Origin: Neisseria cinerea
Lineage (GTDB): Bacteria > Pseudomonadota > Gammaproteobacteria > Burkholderiales > Neisseriaceae
Length of the DNA stretch: 64,000 nt
Reading direction: 5' to 3'
Assembly: GCF_900475315.1 (NCBI RefSeq)
Contig: NZ_LS483369.1
Location: 1,550,001 to 1,614,000, forward strand
In this document: positions 39,364-48,454 of the stretch, one piece after another
Layout: every line of letters begins with the position of its first letter
Position numbering within the stretch: the stretch's first letter is position 1
Translations under genes and position numbers: made by a program
Notes under the pieces: generated by a model
Databases searched by the model: none
The model's input: the letters and a program-made list of their open reading frames with translations, nothing else
Told to the model about the DNA's origin: nothing

Positions 39364-39882
39364 CTATATCTTCTCCACATCCAACATCATAAGCGTTACC
39401 CATTCCCCATTGTAAAAATGCCGTCTGACGGCTATCCAGCCGAATGACCGATAAAAGGCTTGCGCATCAGGCGTGTAAAGATACAACTGCCGTATACCTA
39501 ACGAGCGCGCAGCCTCTATGCAATGCGCAACCAAGTATCTGCCCACACCTTTTCCACGGTGCTCGGAAAGCACAAAGACATCGCCCAACCAATATTCATA
39601 TTGCGGGAACGTAGTAATATCATGCCGTTTGAGCGCCGCCGAACCCAGCAGTACATGAGAATGACCGATAGCGGCAAAAGCCAGTGGCAAATTATCGTCC
39701 CTCAAGCACTCGTGATAATAGCTGCGGATTTTATCCACAGAAGACCAAGGGGCAAAATCATGCCATTCTTCAAACAAAGCCTGAGCCAGATTGTCAATAT
39801 GCCGCACCTCTAAACGCACAATGGAAACAACATCATTCTTGCTCAGGCCACCGTATTTTCTTTCCTCAAAATCAGAATGCAT
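39364..39882 (-). CDS. GNAT-family N-acetyltransferase
   Basis: A 172-residue acetyl-CoA-dependent acetyltransferase; the acetyl-CoA loop is seen in VLSEHRGKGVGRYLVAHCIE (Q/RxxGxG/A motif) and the C-terminal AQAFYRSFGW motif is present. The acceptor substrate is unknown. It begins within a few bases of the end of the coiled-coil protein gene, so the two are probably cotranscribed. Confidence 0.85.
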   Translation of the reverse strand: MHSDFEERKYGGLSKNDVVSIVRLEVRHIDNLAQALFEEWHDFAPWSSVDKIRSYYHECLRDDNLPLAFAAIGHSHVLLGSAALKRHDITTFPQYEYWLGDVFVLSEHRGKGVGRYLVAHCIEAARSLGIRQLYLYTPDAQAFYRSFGWIAVRRHFYNGEWVTLMMLDVEKI

Positions 39883-39885
39883 CGG

Positions 39886-40227
39886 TTAATTTCCCGCCGC
39901 TTTCGTCCCTCCTGCACCATAAACCGCATTCCAAGCATTGTCCAAGCGCAGTCCCGCCTGTCTCAACTCTTCCTCCTGCCGCGCTTTCATCGCCATCGCA
40001 TTGGGAATTTCCGCTTCCAAACGGGTAATATCCGCCTGTGCCGCCTGCAACCGTCTGCGCGCATCTTCCAAATCCGACTGCATCCCGATAATTTTTCCAT
40101 CAAGATTGTTTTGTTTTTGCAATAAGGCGCGGTAACCGGATTGGATACTAAGTAAATTGTCTTCAGCATCCCCTGCCCATACACTGGTAGAAAAAACAAC
40201 CATCAGAAAATAAAATATTTTTTTCAT
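39886..40227 (-). CDS. Periplasmic coiled-coil protein of unknown function
   Basis: A 113-residue protein with a signal peptide (MKKIFYFLMVVFSTSVWAG) and a long heptad-rich coiled coil (about residues 30-95, LQKQNNLDGKI through ARQEEELRQ). I do not recognise a family. ATG 40227 is selected because the longer frame overlaps gltX on the same strand and hides the signal peptide. Confidence 0.75.
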   Translation of the reverse strand: MKKIFYFLMVVFSTSVWAGDAEDNLLSIQSGYRALLQKQNNLDGKIIGMQSDLEDARRRLQAAQADITRLEAEIPNAMAMKARQEEELRQAGLRLDNAWNAVYGAGGTKAAGN

Positions 40228-40244
40228 TTTTAACTTCCGTTTAA

Positions 40245-40281
40245 ATGCCGTCTGAAGCCGTATTCCGACATCAGACGGCAT
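40245..40281 (-). terminator. DUS hairpin behind gltX
   Basis: AT-DUS 40245-40256 and the nearly complete complement 40271-40281. An exact DnaA box TGTGGATAA (40292-40300) abuts the gltX stop codon. Confidence 0.75.
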
Positions 40282-40301
40282 CGCCCACACCTGTGGATAA
40301 C

Positions 40302-41696
40302 TTAAGCGCGGATACGTTTCAACACTTCTTCTTTGCCGATTAATGCCAACACGGCATCGACGCTTGGGGTTTTCGCCGTACCGCATACAGCGAGGCGCAG
40401 GGGCATGCCGAGTTTGCCCATTTTGATGCCTTCTTCGTCGCAGAAGGGTTTGAACAGGTCGTGGATGGCTTCGGCGTTCCAGTCTTCCAGCCCTTCGAGG
40501 CGTTCGGCGAAGCGCAGCATACGGGCGGCGGCTTCGTCGTCCCAGTGTTTCTGCACGTCCGCTTCGGCCGGCGTTTGTTTAACGTAGAAGTAGAGGCACT
40601 CGTCGGCAAGCGTGTTCAGGTCTTGGGCGCGGTCTTTGACCAATGCCAACACGTCCTCCAAAGCAGGCTTGCTTGTTTCGTGGATATCGCGCAGGGCGAG
40701 GCGCGGTTTCACCATTTCGGCAAGTTTTTCGTTGGCGGTAATTTTGATGTGTTCGCCGTTGATCCAGTAGAGCTTTTTCAAGTCCATACGGCTTGGAGAC
40801 GGGGAAACATCTTTCAAATCAAACCATTCGATGAATTGTTCCATCGTAAAGAACTCGTCGTCGCCGTGTGCCCAGCCCAAACGCGCCAGATAGTTGAGCA
40901 TGGCTTCGGGCAGGATACCCATCGCGCCGAAATCGGTAATGGCAACGGTATCGCCGCTGCGTTTGGAGATTTTTTTGCCTTGTTCGTTAAGAATCATGGG
41001 CAGGTGGCCGTATTCGGGCAGGTTTGCGCCGATGGCTTTTAAGATGTTGATTTGTTTCGGGGTGTTGTTCACATGGTCATCACCGCGGATAACGTGGGTA
41101 ACGCCCATGTCGTAGTCGTCCACGACGACGCAGAAGTTGTAGGTCGGCGTGCCGTCGGCGCGGGCGATAATCAGATCATCGAGTGCTTCGTTGGGAATGG
41201 AGATTTCGCCTTTGACCAAGTCCGTCCACTGGGTAACGCCGTCCAAAGGCGTTTTGAAGCGGACGACGGGTTGCACATCGGCAGGGATTTCGGGCAGGGT
41301 TTTGCCCTCTTCGGGACGCCAGCGGCGGTCGTAAGTCGCCGTGCCTTCTTTTTCGGCTTTCTCGCGCATGGCTTCCAGCTCTTCTTTGCTGCAATAGCAG
41401 TAGTAGGCATGGCCTTTTTCTAAAAGTTCGGCGATGACTTCTTTATAGCGGTCGAAACGGCGGGTTTGGTACACGACGTTGTCGGCGTTGTCGTAGTTCA
41501 GGCCGACCCATTTCATGCCGTCGAGGATGACGTTGACGGATTCGGCGGTGGAACGCGCCAAGTCGGTGTCTTCAATACGCAATAGGAACTCGCCTTTGTG
41601 ATGGCGGGCAAACGCCCATGAAAACAAGGCGGTGCGCACGCCGCCGATGTGCAGGTAGCCGGTGGGGCTGGGGGCGAAACGGGTTTTGACGGTCAT
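40302..41696 (-). CDS. gltX: Glutamate-tRNA ligase
   Basis: Class I aminoacyl-tRNA synthetase charging tRNA-Glu. The 464-residue protein shows FAPSPTGYLHIGGVRTALF (HIGH-type motif) and KKISKRSGDT (KMSKS-type motif), plus the HVIRGDDHVNNTPKQI segment. TGGAG precedes the ATG at 41696. Confidence 0.97.
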   Translation of the reverse strand: MTVKTRFAPSPTGYLHIGGVRTALFSWAFARHHKGEFLLRIEDTDLARSTAESVNVILDGMKWVGLNYDNADNVVYQTRRFDRYKEVIAELLEKGHAYYCYCSKEELEAMREKAEKEGTATYDRRWRPEEGKTLPEIPADVQPVVRFKTPLDGVTQWTDLVKGEISIPNEALDDLIIARADGTPTYNFCVVVDDYDMGVTHVIRGDDHVNNTPKQINILKAIGANLPEYGHLPMILNEQGKKISKRSGDTVAITDFGAMGILPEAMLNYLARLGWAHGDDEFFTMEQFIEWFDLKDVSPSPSRMDLKKLYWINGEHIKITANEKLAEMVKPRLALRDIHETSKPALEDVLALVKDRAQDLNTLADECLYFYVKQTPAEADVQKHWDDEAAARMLRFAERLEGLEDWNAEAIHDLFKPFCDEEGIKMGKLGMPLRLAVCGTAKTPSVDAVLALIGKEEVLKRIRA

Positions 41697-41759
41697 GATG
41701 GCTCCAGAATCTTTTAAAACGCCTTATTTTACTGTTTTTACCGTGCTTAAGCATTAAAA

Positions 41760-41801
41760 ATGCCGTCTGAAGCTTACTTGCGGATAAGTTTCAGACGGCA
41801 T
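41760..41801 (-). terminator. AT-DUS hairpin behind the DUF218 gene
   Basis: AT-DUS 41760-41771 and complement 41790-41801; the arms extend a few bases beyond the DUS. Confidence 0.75.
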
Positions 41802-41811
41802 TCCGTTGTTT

Positions 41812-42468
41812 TCAACCAAACAGCCAATTAAAAAAACGCCTCCCCCATTTTTCCAAACGGTAAAGGGTGAGGGCATATCCTTCATGAAGGATAAAATTTT
41901 TCTTTCCGCTCGCGGTATCAAAACGTGTCGTCGGCGTGGCGGAAACATAAACCCGAACCCCTAAATCCCCGGCCATTTCCGCAGCACGGGCCAAGTGATA
42001 GGGATCGCTGACGATTACTACGCTGGAAATACCGTTGGCCTGTAAAATCGGACGGATGTTGTTCAGATTTTCATAGGTATTGCGCGACGTGTTTTCAAAT
42101 AAGATATTGTGCGCCGGAACACCTTGCTTGAGCGCATACCGCCGCCCGACTTCGGCCTCCGTCATGTAACCCTTTTTACTTCTGCCGCCGGTAAAAATAA
42201 TTTTACCGACCCTGTGCCCCTGATAAAGCGCGATGGCATGGTTGATGCGTTCCCGAAAAACAGGGGACGGGCGTTTGTCCCATGCAGCAGCTCCCAAAAC
42301 CAATGCGGCATCCGCACGGGTACCTGCGGGTAAAACCCCTTCATTCAGCCGATACACCGTCCAAACGGATGAGGCAAACAACGAGGCAAACAAAAAAAAC
42401 CAAAAGCAAAAACCGCCAAGCAGGTAATAGCGCAACCCTTCACGGCTGCGAAACAGCCGTTTTTTCAC
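41812..42468 (-). CDS. YdcF/SanA-like DUF218 membrane protein
   Basis: A 218-residue protein with one N-terminal membrane segment (about residues 15-38) and a DUF218 domain: ADAALVLGAA, IIFTGGRS, NTYENLNNIRPIL and VVIVSDPYHLARA. Family members are linked to envelope integrity and vancomycin sensitivity (SanA), with no assigned reaction. It overlaps the ArsC-like gene by 4 bp. A run of eight A residues in the plus strand lies in the part coding for the membrane segment. Confidence 0.85.
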   Translation of the reverse strand: MKKRLFRSREGLRYYLLGGFCFWFFLFASLFASSVWTVYRLNEGVLPAGTRADAALVLGAAAWDKRPSPVFRERINHAIALYQGHRVGKIIFTGGRSKKGYMTEAEVGRRYALKQGVPAHNILFENTSRNTYENLNNIRPILQANGISSVVIVSDPYHLARAAEMAGDLGVRVYVSATPTTRFDTASGKKNFILHEGYALTLYRLEKWGRRFFNWLFG

Positions 42469-42818
42469 AATATTGCTTCAATATTTTCCAAAGGCCTTCC
42501 GATGGCAGCCTTACCGTTCGCCAAAACAATCGGGCGTTCCAGTAAAGCGGGGTGTTCGACAATCGCCTGCAGCAGCGCATCGTTATCCAAATCCGGATTA
42601 TCCAAACCCAAATCCCGATACAAATCATCCTTGACGCGCATCATGCCCCGAACCGAATCCAAACCCAATTTGTTAAAAATATCCCGTAATGCAGGCAAAT
42701 CAGGCGGGTTATCCAAATACCCGACCACATCGGCCGATATCCCGCGTTCCTCCAAAAGGGATAAGGCGGCTCGTGACTTACTGCAACGTGGATTGTGGAA
42801 AATTTTAATTTCAGACAT
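42465..42818 (-). CDS. arsC: ArsC-family arsenate reductase-like protein
   Basis: A 117-residue glutaredoxin-type ArsC with the active-site cysteine in FHNPRCSKSRAAL and the family segment ERPIVLANGKAAIGRP. It probably reduces arsenate with glutathione/glutaredoxin, although many chromosomal ArsC-like proteins have untested substrates; no ars transporter lies nearby. It overlaps the downstream DUF218 gene. Confidence 0.85.
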   Translation of the reverse strand: MSEIKIFHNPRCSKSRAALSLLEERGISADVVGYLDNPPDLPALRDIFNKLGLDSVRGMMRVKDDLYRDLGLDNPDLDNDALLQAIVEHPALLERPIVLANGKAAIGRPLENIEAIL

Positions 42819-42950
42819 GGTATTTCCTTATTTGTCGGCAACAGCCTCATTATCGGCTTCTGTAGAATTTTACTCAATATCCTCCTTCAAACCATAGACA
42901 GCCGCACCAAACGGTTTACAATACCCCAATCCATATACGGAGGACAAAAA

Positions 42951-43433
42951 ATGAAACACTTACCGCTTGCCGCAATCGCACTTGCCGGCGTACTGGTTTC
43001 CCATACTGCATCGGCAGACGAGCTTGCCGACTGGAAAGACAATGCCGCACAAACCCTGCAATCACTCAAAGCCCCTGTCCGCATAGTCAATCTTTGGGCA
43101 ACCTGGTGCGGCCCGTGCCGCAAAGAGATGCCGGTTATGTCCAAATGGTACAAAGCCCAGAAAAAAGGCAGCGTCGATATGGTCGGTATCGCGCTTGATA
43201 CATCCGACAATATCGGAAACTTCCTCAAGCAGACCCCGGTCAGCTACCCGATTTGGCGCTATACCGGAGCAAGCAGCCGAAACTTTATGAAATCCCACGG
43301 AAACAATATCGGTGTATTGCCCTTTACCGTCGTCGAAGCCCCGAAATGCGGATACAAGCAGACCATTACCGGGGAAGTAAACGAAAAAAGCCTGACGGAA
43401 GCTGTCAAACTAGCCTATTCAAAATGCCGTTAA
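42951..43433 (+). CDS. TlpA-like periplasmic thioredoxin
   Basis: A 160-residue exported thiol-disulfide protein: signal peptide (about residues 1-22, ending SHTASA), then a thioredoxin fold with the redox pair Cys53-Cys56 in WATWCGPCRKEMPV and the GVLPFTVV cis-proline loop. It is probably a reductant for periplasmic or cytochrome thiols. ACGGAGGA precedes the ATG at 42951, which decides the start against a longer frame overlapping the divergent arsC. Confidence 0.88.
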   Translation: MKHLPLAAIALAGVLVSHTASADELADWKDNAAQTLQSLKAPVRIVNLWATWCGPCRKEMPVMSKWYKAQKKGSVDMVGIALDTSDNIGNFLKQTPVSYPIWRYTGASSRNFMKSHGNNIGVLPFTVVEAPKCGYKQTITGEVNEKSLTEAVKLAYSKCR

Positions 43434-43440
43434 ATCTCTT

Positions 43441-43469
43441 ATGCCGTCTGAAATGACTTCAGACGGCAT
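43441..43469 (+). terminator. AT-DUS hairpin behind the thioredoxin gene
   Basis: AT-DUS 43441-43452 and complement 43458-43469, followed by T residues. Confidence 0.8.
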
Positions 43470-43566
43470 TTTTCCCTCCCAGCCTTCGGTATCCGCCAAA
43501 CTTATCCACTATCTAAAAACAAACGGAATCTTTATAATCTCCGTTACTTACTTATTGTTCAGACAG

Positions 43567-43614
43567 CATACCGCTCCCCCCCCATTTTCAGGCAAATAAC
43601 CTGATACGGTATGC
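43567..43614 (+). promoter_or_regulatory. Structured ftsE leader with C8 tract
   Basis: Outer arms GCATACCG (43567-43574) and CGGTATGC (43607-43614) enclose an inner stem TCAGG/CCTGA and a run of eight C residues (43576-43583), 19 bp before the ftsE start codon. This could be a transcript leader structure; the C tract is a potential slippage site. Confidence 0.45.
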
Positions 43615-43632
43615 CCCTCTATAGGAACTCTC

Positions 43633-44283
43633 ATGATCCGTTTCGAACAAGTTTCCAAAACCTATCCCGGCGGTTTTGAAGCCCTGAAAAATGTCAGCTT
43701 CCAAATCAACAAAGGCGAGATGATTTTTATTGCAGGACACTCCGGTTCAGGCAAATCCACCGTCCTCAAGCTAATTTCGGGCATTACCAAACCAAGCAGG
43801 GGCAAAGTCCACTTCAACAAACAAGACCTCGGCACACTGACCGACAACCAAATCGGCTTTATGCGCCAACATATCGGCATCGTGTTCCAAGACCACAAAA
43901 TCCTCTACGACCGCAACGTCCTGCAAAACGTCATCCTCCCGCTGCGGATTATCGGTTATCAACCGCGCAAAGCCGAAGAACGCGCCCGCATCGCTATTGA
44001 AAAAGTCGGCTTAAAAGGGCGAGAATTGGACGATCCCGTAACCCTCTCGGGCGGTGAACAACAACGCCTGTGCATTGCCCGCGCCGTCGTTCACCAGCCC
44101 AGCCTGCTGATTGCCGACGAACCCTCGGCCAACCTCGACCGCGCCTACGCGCTCGACATCATGGAATTGTTCAAAACCTTCCACGAAGCAGGAACCACCG
44201 TCATTGTTGCCGCCCATGACGAAACCCTTATGGCGGACTACGGACACCGCATCCTGCGCCTCTCGAAAGGACGTCTCGCATGA
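43633..44283 (+). CDS. ftsE: Cell division ATP-binding protein FtsE
   Basis: The ABC-type ATPase of the FtsEX complex, which couples ATP hydrolysis in the cytoplasm to activation of cell-wall hydrolysis at the septum. The 216-residue protein shows Walker A GHSGSGKST, signature LSGGEQQRLCIARA and Walker B LLIADEPSANLD. It overlaps ftsX by 4 bp (ATGA). Confidence 0.96.
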   Translation: MIRFEQVSKTYPGGFEALKNVSFQINKGEMIFIAGHSGSGKSTVLKLISGITKPSRGKVHFNKQDLGTLTDNQIGFMRQHIGIVFQDHKILYDRNVLQNVILPLRIIGYQPRKAEERARIAIEKVGLKGRELDDPVTLSGGEQQRLCIARAVVHQPSLLIADEPSANLDRAYALDIMELFKTFHEAGTTVIVAAHDETLMADYGHRILRLSKGRLA

Positions 44284-45197
44284 GCATCATTCACTACGTC
44301 TCGCTGCACGTCGAATCCGCACGCACCGCACTCAAACAACTCATGCGCCAACCTGTCGGCACGATACTGACCCTCCTGATGCTCGCCGTCGCCATGACGC
44401 TGCCGCTATTTATGTATTTGGGCATCCAAAGCGGACAAAGCGTTTTAGGCAAACTCAACGAGTCGCCGCAAATCACAATCTATATGGAAACCGCTGCCGC
44501 ACAAAGCGACAGCGAGACCGTGCGCAGCCTGCTGACGCGCGACAAACGGCTCGACAACATCCGCTTTATCAGCAAAGAAGACGGTCTGGAAGAATTACAG
44601 TCCAATCTCGACCAAAATCTAATTTCCATGCTTGACAGCAACCCCCTGCCGGATGTCTTTATCGTTACCCCCGACCCGGCAACTACTCCCGACCAAATGC
44701 AGGCAATCTACCGGGACATTACCAAACTGCCTATGGTCGAATCCGCCAACATGGATACAGAATGGGTACAGACACTGTACCAAATCAACGAATTCATCCG
44801 TAAAATTTTATGGTTTCTTTCACTGACGCTGGGGATGGCGTTCGTCCTTGTCGCACACAACACCATCCGCCTGCAAATCCTCAGCCGCAAAGAAGAAATC
44901 GAAATCACCAAGCTGCTCGGTGCGCCTGCATCGTTTATCCGCCGCCCATTCCTTTATCAAGCCATGTGGCAGAGCATTCTTTCCGCCGCCGTCAGTCTGG
45001 GGCTTTGCGGCTGGCTGCTCTCCGCCGTGCGCCCGTTGGTCGATGCCATCTTCAAACCCTATGGGCTTAATATCGGCTGGCGTTTCTTCTACCCGGGAGA
45101 AATCGCGCTGGTGTTCGGCTTCGTCGTCGCACTGGGGATATTGGGGGCGTGGCTTGCCACCACCCAACACCTGCTCGGTTTTAAAGCCAGAAAATAA
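44280..45197 (+). CDS. ftsX: Cell division membrane protein FtsX
   Basis: Four-helix membrane partner of FtsE, 305 residues, with a cytoplasmic N-terminus, a first helix at about residues 25-44, a large periplasmic domain that in other species contacts the hydrolase activator, and three C-terminal helices. The family segment VAHNTIRLQILSRKEEIEITKLLGA is clear. It is translationally coupled to ftsE. Confidence 0.95.
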   Translation: MSIIHYVSLHVESARTALKQLMRQPVGTILTLLMLAVAMTLPLFMYLGIQSGQSVLGKLNESPQITIYMETAAAQSDSETVRSLLTRDKRLDNIRFISKEDGLEELQSNLDQNLISMLDSNPLPDVFIVTPDPATTPDQMQAIYRDITKLPMVESANMDTEWVQTLYQINEFIRKILWFLSLTLGMAFVLVAHNTIRLQILSRKEEIEITKLLGAPASFIRRPFLYQAMWQSILSAAVSLGLCGWLLSAVRPLVDAIFKPYGLNIGWRFFYPGEIALVFGFVVALGILGAWLATTQHLLGFKARK

Positions 45198-45207
45198 TCC
45201 CGATAAA

Positions 45208-45237
45208 ATGCCGTCTGAAGCCGTTTTCAGACGGCAT
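45208..45237 (+). terminator. AT-DUS hairpin behind ftsX
   Basis: AT-DUS 45208-45219 and complement 45226-45237, with pairing extended by GCC/CGT bases. Confidence 0.8.
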
Positions 45238-45250
45238 TTCAATTTGCCAG

Positions 45251-45256
45251 TATAAT
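45251..45256 (+). promoter_or_regulatory. -10 element of the ibaG promoter
   Basis: Perfect TATAAT 29 bp before the ibaG start codon. The -35 position is occupied by the right arm of the ftsX terminator. Confidence 0.55.
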
Positions 45257-45284
45257 GGCGCATTTTTCCAACAAGGAACCTACC

Positions 45285-45533
45285 ATGCTGACCCCGGAAC
45301 AAGTAAAAGCCATGATTGAAGGCGTGGCAAAATGCGAACATATCGAAGTAGAAGGCGACGGACACCATTTTTTCGCCGTCATCGTTTCATCAGAATTTGA
45401 AGGCAAAGCACGCCTTGCACGCCACCGCCTGATTAAAGACGGGCTTAAAGCCCAACTGGAAAGCAACGAACTGCACGCACTTTCCATTTCGGTAGCCGCC
45501 ACACCGGCAGAATGGAATGCCAAAGCACAATAA
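45285..45533 (+). CDS. ibaG: BolA/IbaG family protein
   Basis: An 82-residue BolA-like protein of the short IbaG type, expected to bind monothiol glutaredoxin with a shared iron-sulfur cluster. It shows EVEGDGHHFFAVIVSSEFEGKARLARHRLI with the histidine that serves as cluster ligand in the family. ACAAGGA precedes the ATG at 45285; the longer frame overlaps the -10 box. murA downstream matches a common ibaG-murA neighbourhood, although pgk lies between here. Confidence 0.85.
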   Translation: MLTPEQVKAMIEGVAKCEHIEVEGDGHHFFAVIVSSEFEGKARLARHRLIKDGLKAQLESNELHALSISVAATPAEWNAKAQ

Positions 45534-45545
45534 CCGCCATACAAA

Positions 45546-45579
45546 ATGCCGTCTGAAACAAATTGTTTTCAGACGGCAT
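45546..45579. terminator. AT-DUS hairpin between ibaG and pgk
   Basis: AT-DUS 45546-45557 and complement 45568-45579, then TTTTTTT; serves convergent genes. Confidence 0.8.
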
Positions 45580-45597
45580 TTTTTTATATCAAACCGT

Positions 45598-46776
45598 TTA
45601 CTCGCCGCGTTTTTCCAAAGCGGCTACGGCTGGCAGCTCTTTACCTTCCAAGAACTCAAGGAACGCGCCGCCGCCGGTGGAGATGTAGCCGATTTGGTTG
45701 GTAACACCGAACTTGGCAATCGCCGCCAGCGTGTCGCCGCCGCCCGCAATCGAGAACGCTTTACTTTGGGCGATGGCTTCGGCAAGGGCTTTCGTGCCGC
45801 CTGCGAACTGGTCAAACTCGAACACACCGACCGGACCGTTCCACACCACCGTGCCGGCGGCTTTGAGCAACTCGGCAAGCGCGGCGGCGGATTTCGGACC
45901 GATGTCCAAAATCATGTCGTCTTCGGCAACGTCGGCAATGTCTTTAACGACCGCTTCGGCATCGGCGGCAAAGGCTTTGGCAACGACGACATCAGTCGGC
46001 AGCGGTACGGAGCCGCCTTTGGCCGCCATTTTCGCCATGATTTTTTTGGATTCTTCCACCAAATCATGTTCCGCCAAAGATTTGCCGATGGCTTTGCCTT
46101 CCGCCAACAGGAAAGTGTTGGCGATGCCACCGCCGACGATGAGTTGGTCGACTTTGTCCGCCAGCGATTCAAGGATGGTCAGTTTGGTGGACACTTTGCT
46201 GCCGGCGACAATCGCCACCATCGGGCGCGCAGGCTCTTTCAGGGCTTTGCCCAAAGCGTCGAGTTCGCCCGCCATCAATACGCCGGCGCAGGCAACGGGC
46301 GCGGCTTGGGCAACGGCTTCGGTCGAGGCTTGGGCGCGATGGGCGGTGCCGAACGCGTCATTGACGAACACGTCGCACAAGGCGGCGTAGGCTTTGCCCA
46401 GCTCCAAATCGTTTTTCTTCTCGCCTTTGTTGATGCGCACGTTTTGCAGCATGACGACATCGCCAGCGTTCAGGGTAGGTTTGTTTTCACGCCAGTCGTT
46501 CAATACTTTTACGTCTTTGCCCAACAGGCCGCCCAAATGCGCGGCAACGGGCGCGACATCGTCTTCGGGATGGAATTCGCCTTCGGTCGGGCGGCCCAAG
46601 TGGGTCATCACAATAACGGACGCACCGTTGTCCAAGCAGTATTTGATGGATGCGAGCGAGGCGCGGATACGGGTGTCGTCGCTGATTTTGCCGTCTTTGA
46701 ACGGCACGTTCATATCGGCGCGGATGAGGACGGTTTTACCTTGCACGTCTTGTTCGGTCAATTTTAAAAATGCCAT
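45598..46776 (-). CDS. pgk: Phosphoglycerate kinase
   Basis: Glycolytic kinase transferring phosphate from 1,3-bisphosphoglycerate to ADP. The 392-residue protein contains [31 protein letters not shown] and GGGDTLAAI near the end. Two adjacent ATG codons are possible (46779 and 46776); the second is better spaced from AAGGAC. Confidence 0.96.
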   Translation of the reverse strand: MAFLKLTEQDVQGKTVLIRADMNVPFKDGKISDDTRIRASLASIKYCLDNGASVIVMTHLGRPTEGEFHPEDDVAPVAAHLGGLLGKDVKVLNDWRENKPTLNAGDVVMLQNVRINKGEKKNDLELGKAYAALCDVFVNDAFGTAHRAQASTEAVAQAAPVACAGVLMAGELDALGKALKEPARPMVAIVAGSKVSTKLTILESLADKVDQLIVGGGIANTFLLAEGKAIGKSLAEHDLVEESKKIMAKMAAKGGSVPLPTDVVVAKAFAADAEAVVKDIADVAEDDMILDIGPKSAAALAELLKAAGTVVWNGPVGVFEFDQFAGGTKALAEAIAQSKAFSIAGGGDTLAAIAKFGVTNQIGYISTGGGAFLEFLEGKELPAVAALEKRGE

Positions 46777-46822
46777 CATAAGTCCTTTTTTCCAAATAGG
46801 TTTTATTGTAGGGGAACGAATC

Positions 46823-46850
46823 ATGCCGTCTGAATTGTTTCAGACGGCAT
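46823..46850 (-). terminator. AT-DUS hairpin behind murA
   Basis: AT-DUS 46823-46834 and complement 46839-46850, 11 bp past the murA stop. Confidence 0.8.
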
Positions 46851-46860
46851 GACGAAACAT

Positions 46861-48114
46861 TTATCCGGAGATGCGTTCGATTGTCGCACCGACTTTACCG
46901 AGCTTTTTCTCAATATTTTCATAACCGCGATCCAAGTGGTAAATCTGTTCGACCACAGTTTCCCCCCGTGCAACCAAACCGGCGATAACAAGGCTGGCGG
47001 AAGCGCGCAAGTCCGTCGCCTTGACGACCGCACCGGAAAGCTGCTCCACCCCTTGGACAAATGCCGTATTGCCCTCGGTCGTTATTTTTGCCCCCATCCG
47101 GTTTAACTCCGGAACATGCATAAAGCGGTTTTCAAAAATTGTCTCTACCACACGGCAGCTCCCCTCAGACACGGCATTCAACGCCATGAACTGCGCCTGC
47201 ATATCGGTAGGAAAGCCGGGATGGACGACCGTACGGATGTCCACCGCCTTCGGACGTTGACGCATATCGATGGCAATCCAATCGTCTCCGACTTCGATTA
47301 ACGCCCCGGCCTCGACCAATTTATCCAAAACCACTTCCATGGTTTTCGGTGCGGCATTTCGCAAAACCACCTTGCCGCCGGTCATTGCCACCGCACACAG
47401 GAACGTACCCGCTTCAATCCGGTCGGGAACAACGCTGTGTTCGCAGCCGTGCAACTCATCCACTCCTTCCACAATCATGGTTGAGGTTCCTATACCGCTG
47501 ATTTTCGCACCCATTTTGACCAGGCATTCCGCCAAATCAACCACCTCAGGCTCGATGGCGCAATTTTCCAAAACCGTCGTACCCTCGGCCAGAGTAGCCG
47601 CCATCAGCAGGTTTTCCGTACCGCCGACCGTTACCACATCCATTGCCACACGCGTGCCTTTAAGCTTACCCTTGGCTTTGACGTAACCGTGTTCGATAAC
47701 AATCTCAGCACCCATCGCTTCCAAGCCTTTCAAATGCTGGTCGACAGGGCGGGAACCGATGGCACAACCGCCCGGCAGACTGACTTGCGCCTCACCGAAA
47801 CGCGCCAGCGTAGGGCCGAGTACCAAAATTGAGGCGCGCATGGTTCTGACCAATTCGTAAGGGGCACAGGTATTGTTTACCGTACCTCCGTTGATTTCAA
47901 ATTCGCTGATATTGTCGGTCAGAACGCGTGCGCCCATCCCTTGAAGCAGTTTTTGCGTGGTTTTGACATCAGCCAGCATGGGGACGTTTTTCAGGCGGAG
48001 CGTACCTGATGTCAGCAAGCCGGCACACATCAGCGGTAAAGCTGCATTTTTTGCACCGGAAACTGTAATTTCGCCGTTGAGCGGCCCGTTTGCGGAAATT
48101 TTCAGTTTATCCAC
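46861..48114 (-). CDS. murA: UDP-N-acetylglucosamine 1-carboxyvinyltransferase
   Basis: First committed step of peptidoglycan synthesis: transfers enolpyruvate from phosphoenolpyruvate to UDP-GlcNAc; the fosfomycin target. The 417-residue protein has the active-site cysteine in [24 protein letters not shown], so the fosfomycin-sensitive cysteine form. Start is the GTG at 48114 ([16 protein letters not shown]), preceded by GGAAGAAC; the longer frame is not conserved. Confidence 0.95.
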   Translation of the reverse strand: MDKLKISANGPLNGEITVSGAKNAALPLMCAGLLTSGTLRLKNVPMLADVKTTQKLLQGMGARVLTDNISEFEINGGTVNNTCAPYELVRTMRASILVLGPTLARFGEAQVSLPGGCAIGSRPVDQHLKGLEAMGAEIVIEHGYVKAKGKLKGTRVAMDVVTVGGTENLLMAATLAEGTTVLENCAIEPEVVDLAECLVKMGAKISGIGTSTMIVEGVDELHGCEHSVVPDRIEAGTFLCAVAMTGGKVVLRNAAPKTMEVVLDKLVEAGALIEVGDDWIAIDMRQRPKAVDIRTVVHPGFPTDMQAQFMALNAVSEGSCRVVETIFENRFMHVPELNRMGAKITTEGNTAFVQGVEQLSGAVVKATDLRASASLVIAGLVARGETVVEQIYHLDRGYENIEKKLGKVGATIERISG

Positions 48115-48270
48115 GTTTGTTCTTCCATGATAATCTCGGGAGGTATCTCCCTGAATAAGGTATATTTTCCGAATGGCAGAATTATAAAGGATTTTTACCG
48201 CCGATACGTTGTACTGAAAAGAATTTGGTGAAATACCGGCTATTTTTAGCATTACATTAAAAAAACAAAT

Positions 48271-48302
48271 AAAAAAGCCGAGCTTTAAAGCTCGGCTTTT
48301 TT
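48271..48302 (-). terminator. Perfect palindromic terminator of tRNA-Lys
   Basis: AAAAAAGCCGAGCTTT and its exact complement form a 32-base palindrome with A/T-rich flanks, 9 bases beyond the tRNA 3' end. It is not DUS-based. Confidence 0.85.
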
Positions 48303-48310
48303 ATTTTATC

Positions 48311-48386
48311 TGGTGGGTCGTGAGCGATTCGAACGCTCGACCAACGGATTAAAAGTCCGCTGCTCTACCGACTGAGCTAACGACCC
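48311..48386 (-). tRNA. tRNA-Lys (anticodon TTT)
   Basis: A complete 76-nt cloverleaf on the minus strand: acceptor GGGTCGT/ACGACCC, D-loop AGCTCAGTCGGTAGAGC, anticodon loop CTTTTAA, T-loop TTCGAAT, and an encoded CCA at 48311-48313. Confidence 0.97.
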
Positions 48387-48398
48387 AGTAAGTTTTGA

Positions 48399-48427
48399 AT
48401 TTTATATATCAGCTTAGTTGTTGTCAA
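48399..48427 (-). promoter_or_regulatory. Sigma-70 promoter of tRNA-Lys
   Basis: On the minus strand, a consensus -35 TTGACA (48422-48427) and a -10 TAAAAT (48399-48404) with exactly 17 bp spacing, ending 12 bp before the tRNA 5' end. Confidence 0.85.
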
Positions 48428-48454
48428 CCCCTCTCAGGAATTCAGACGGCATTT

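Noticed and set aside
45517-46767. 416-residue frame antisense to pgk
   Set aside because: Shadow of pgk; pgk has a ribosome-binding site and full-length family motifs.
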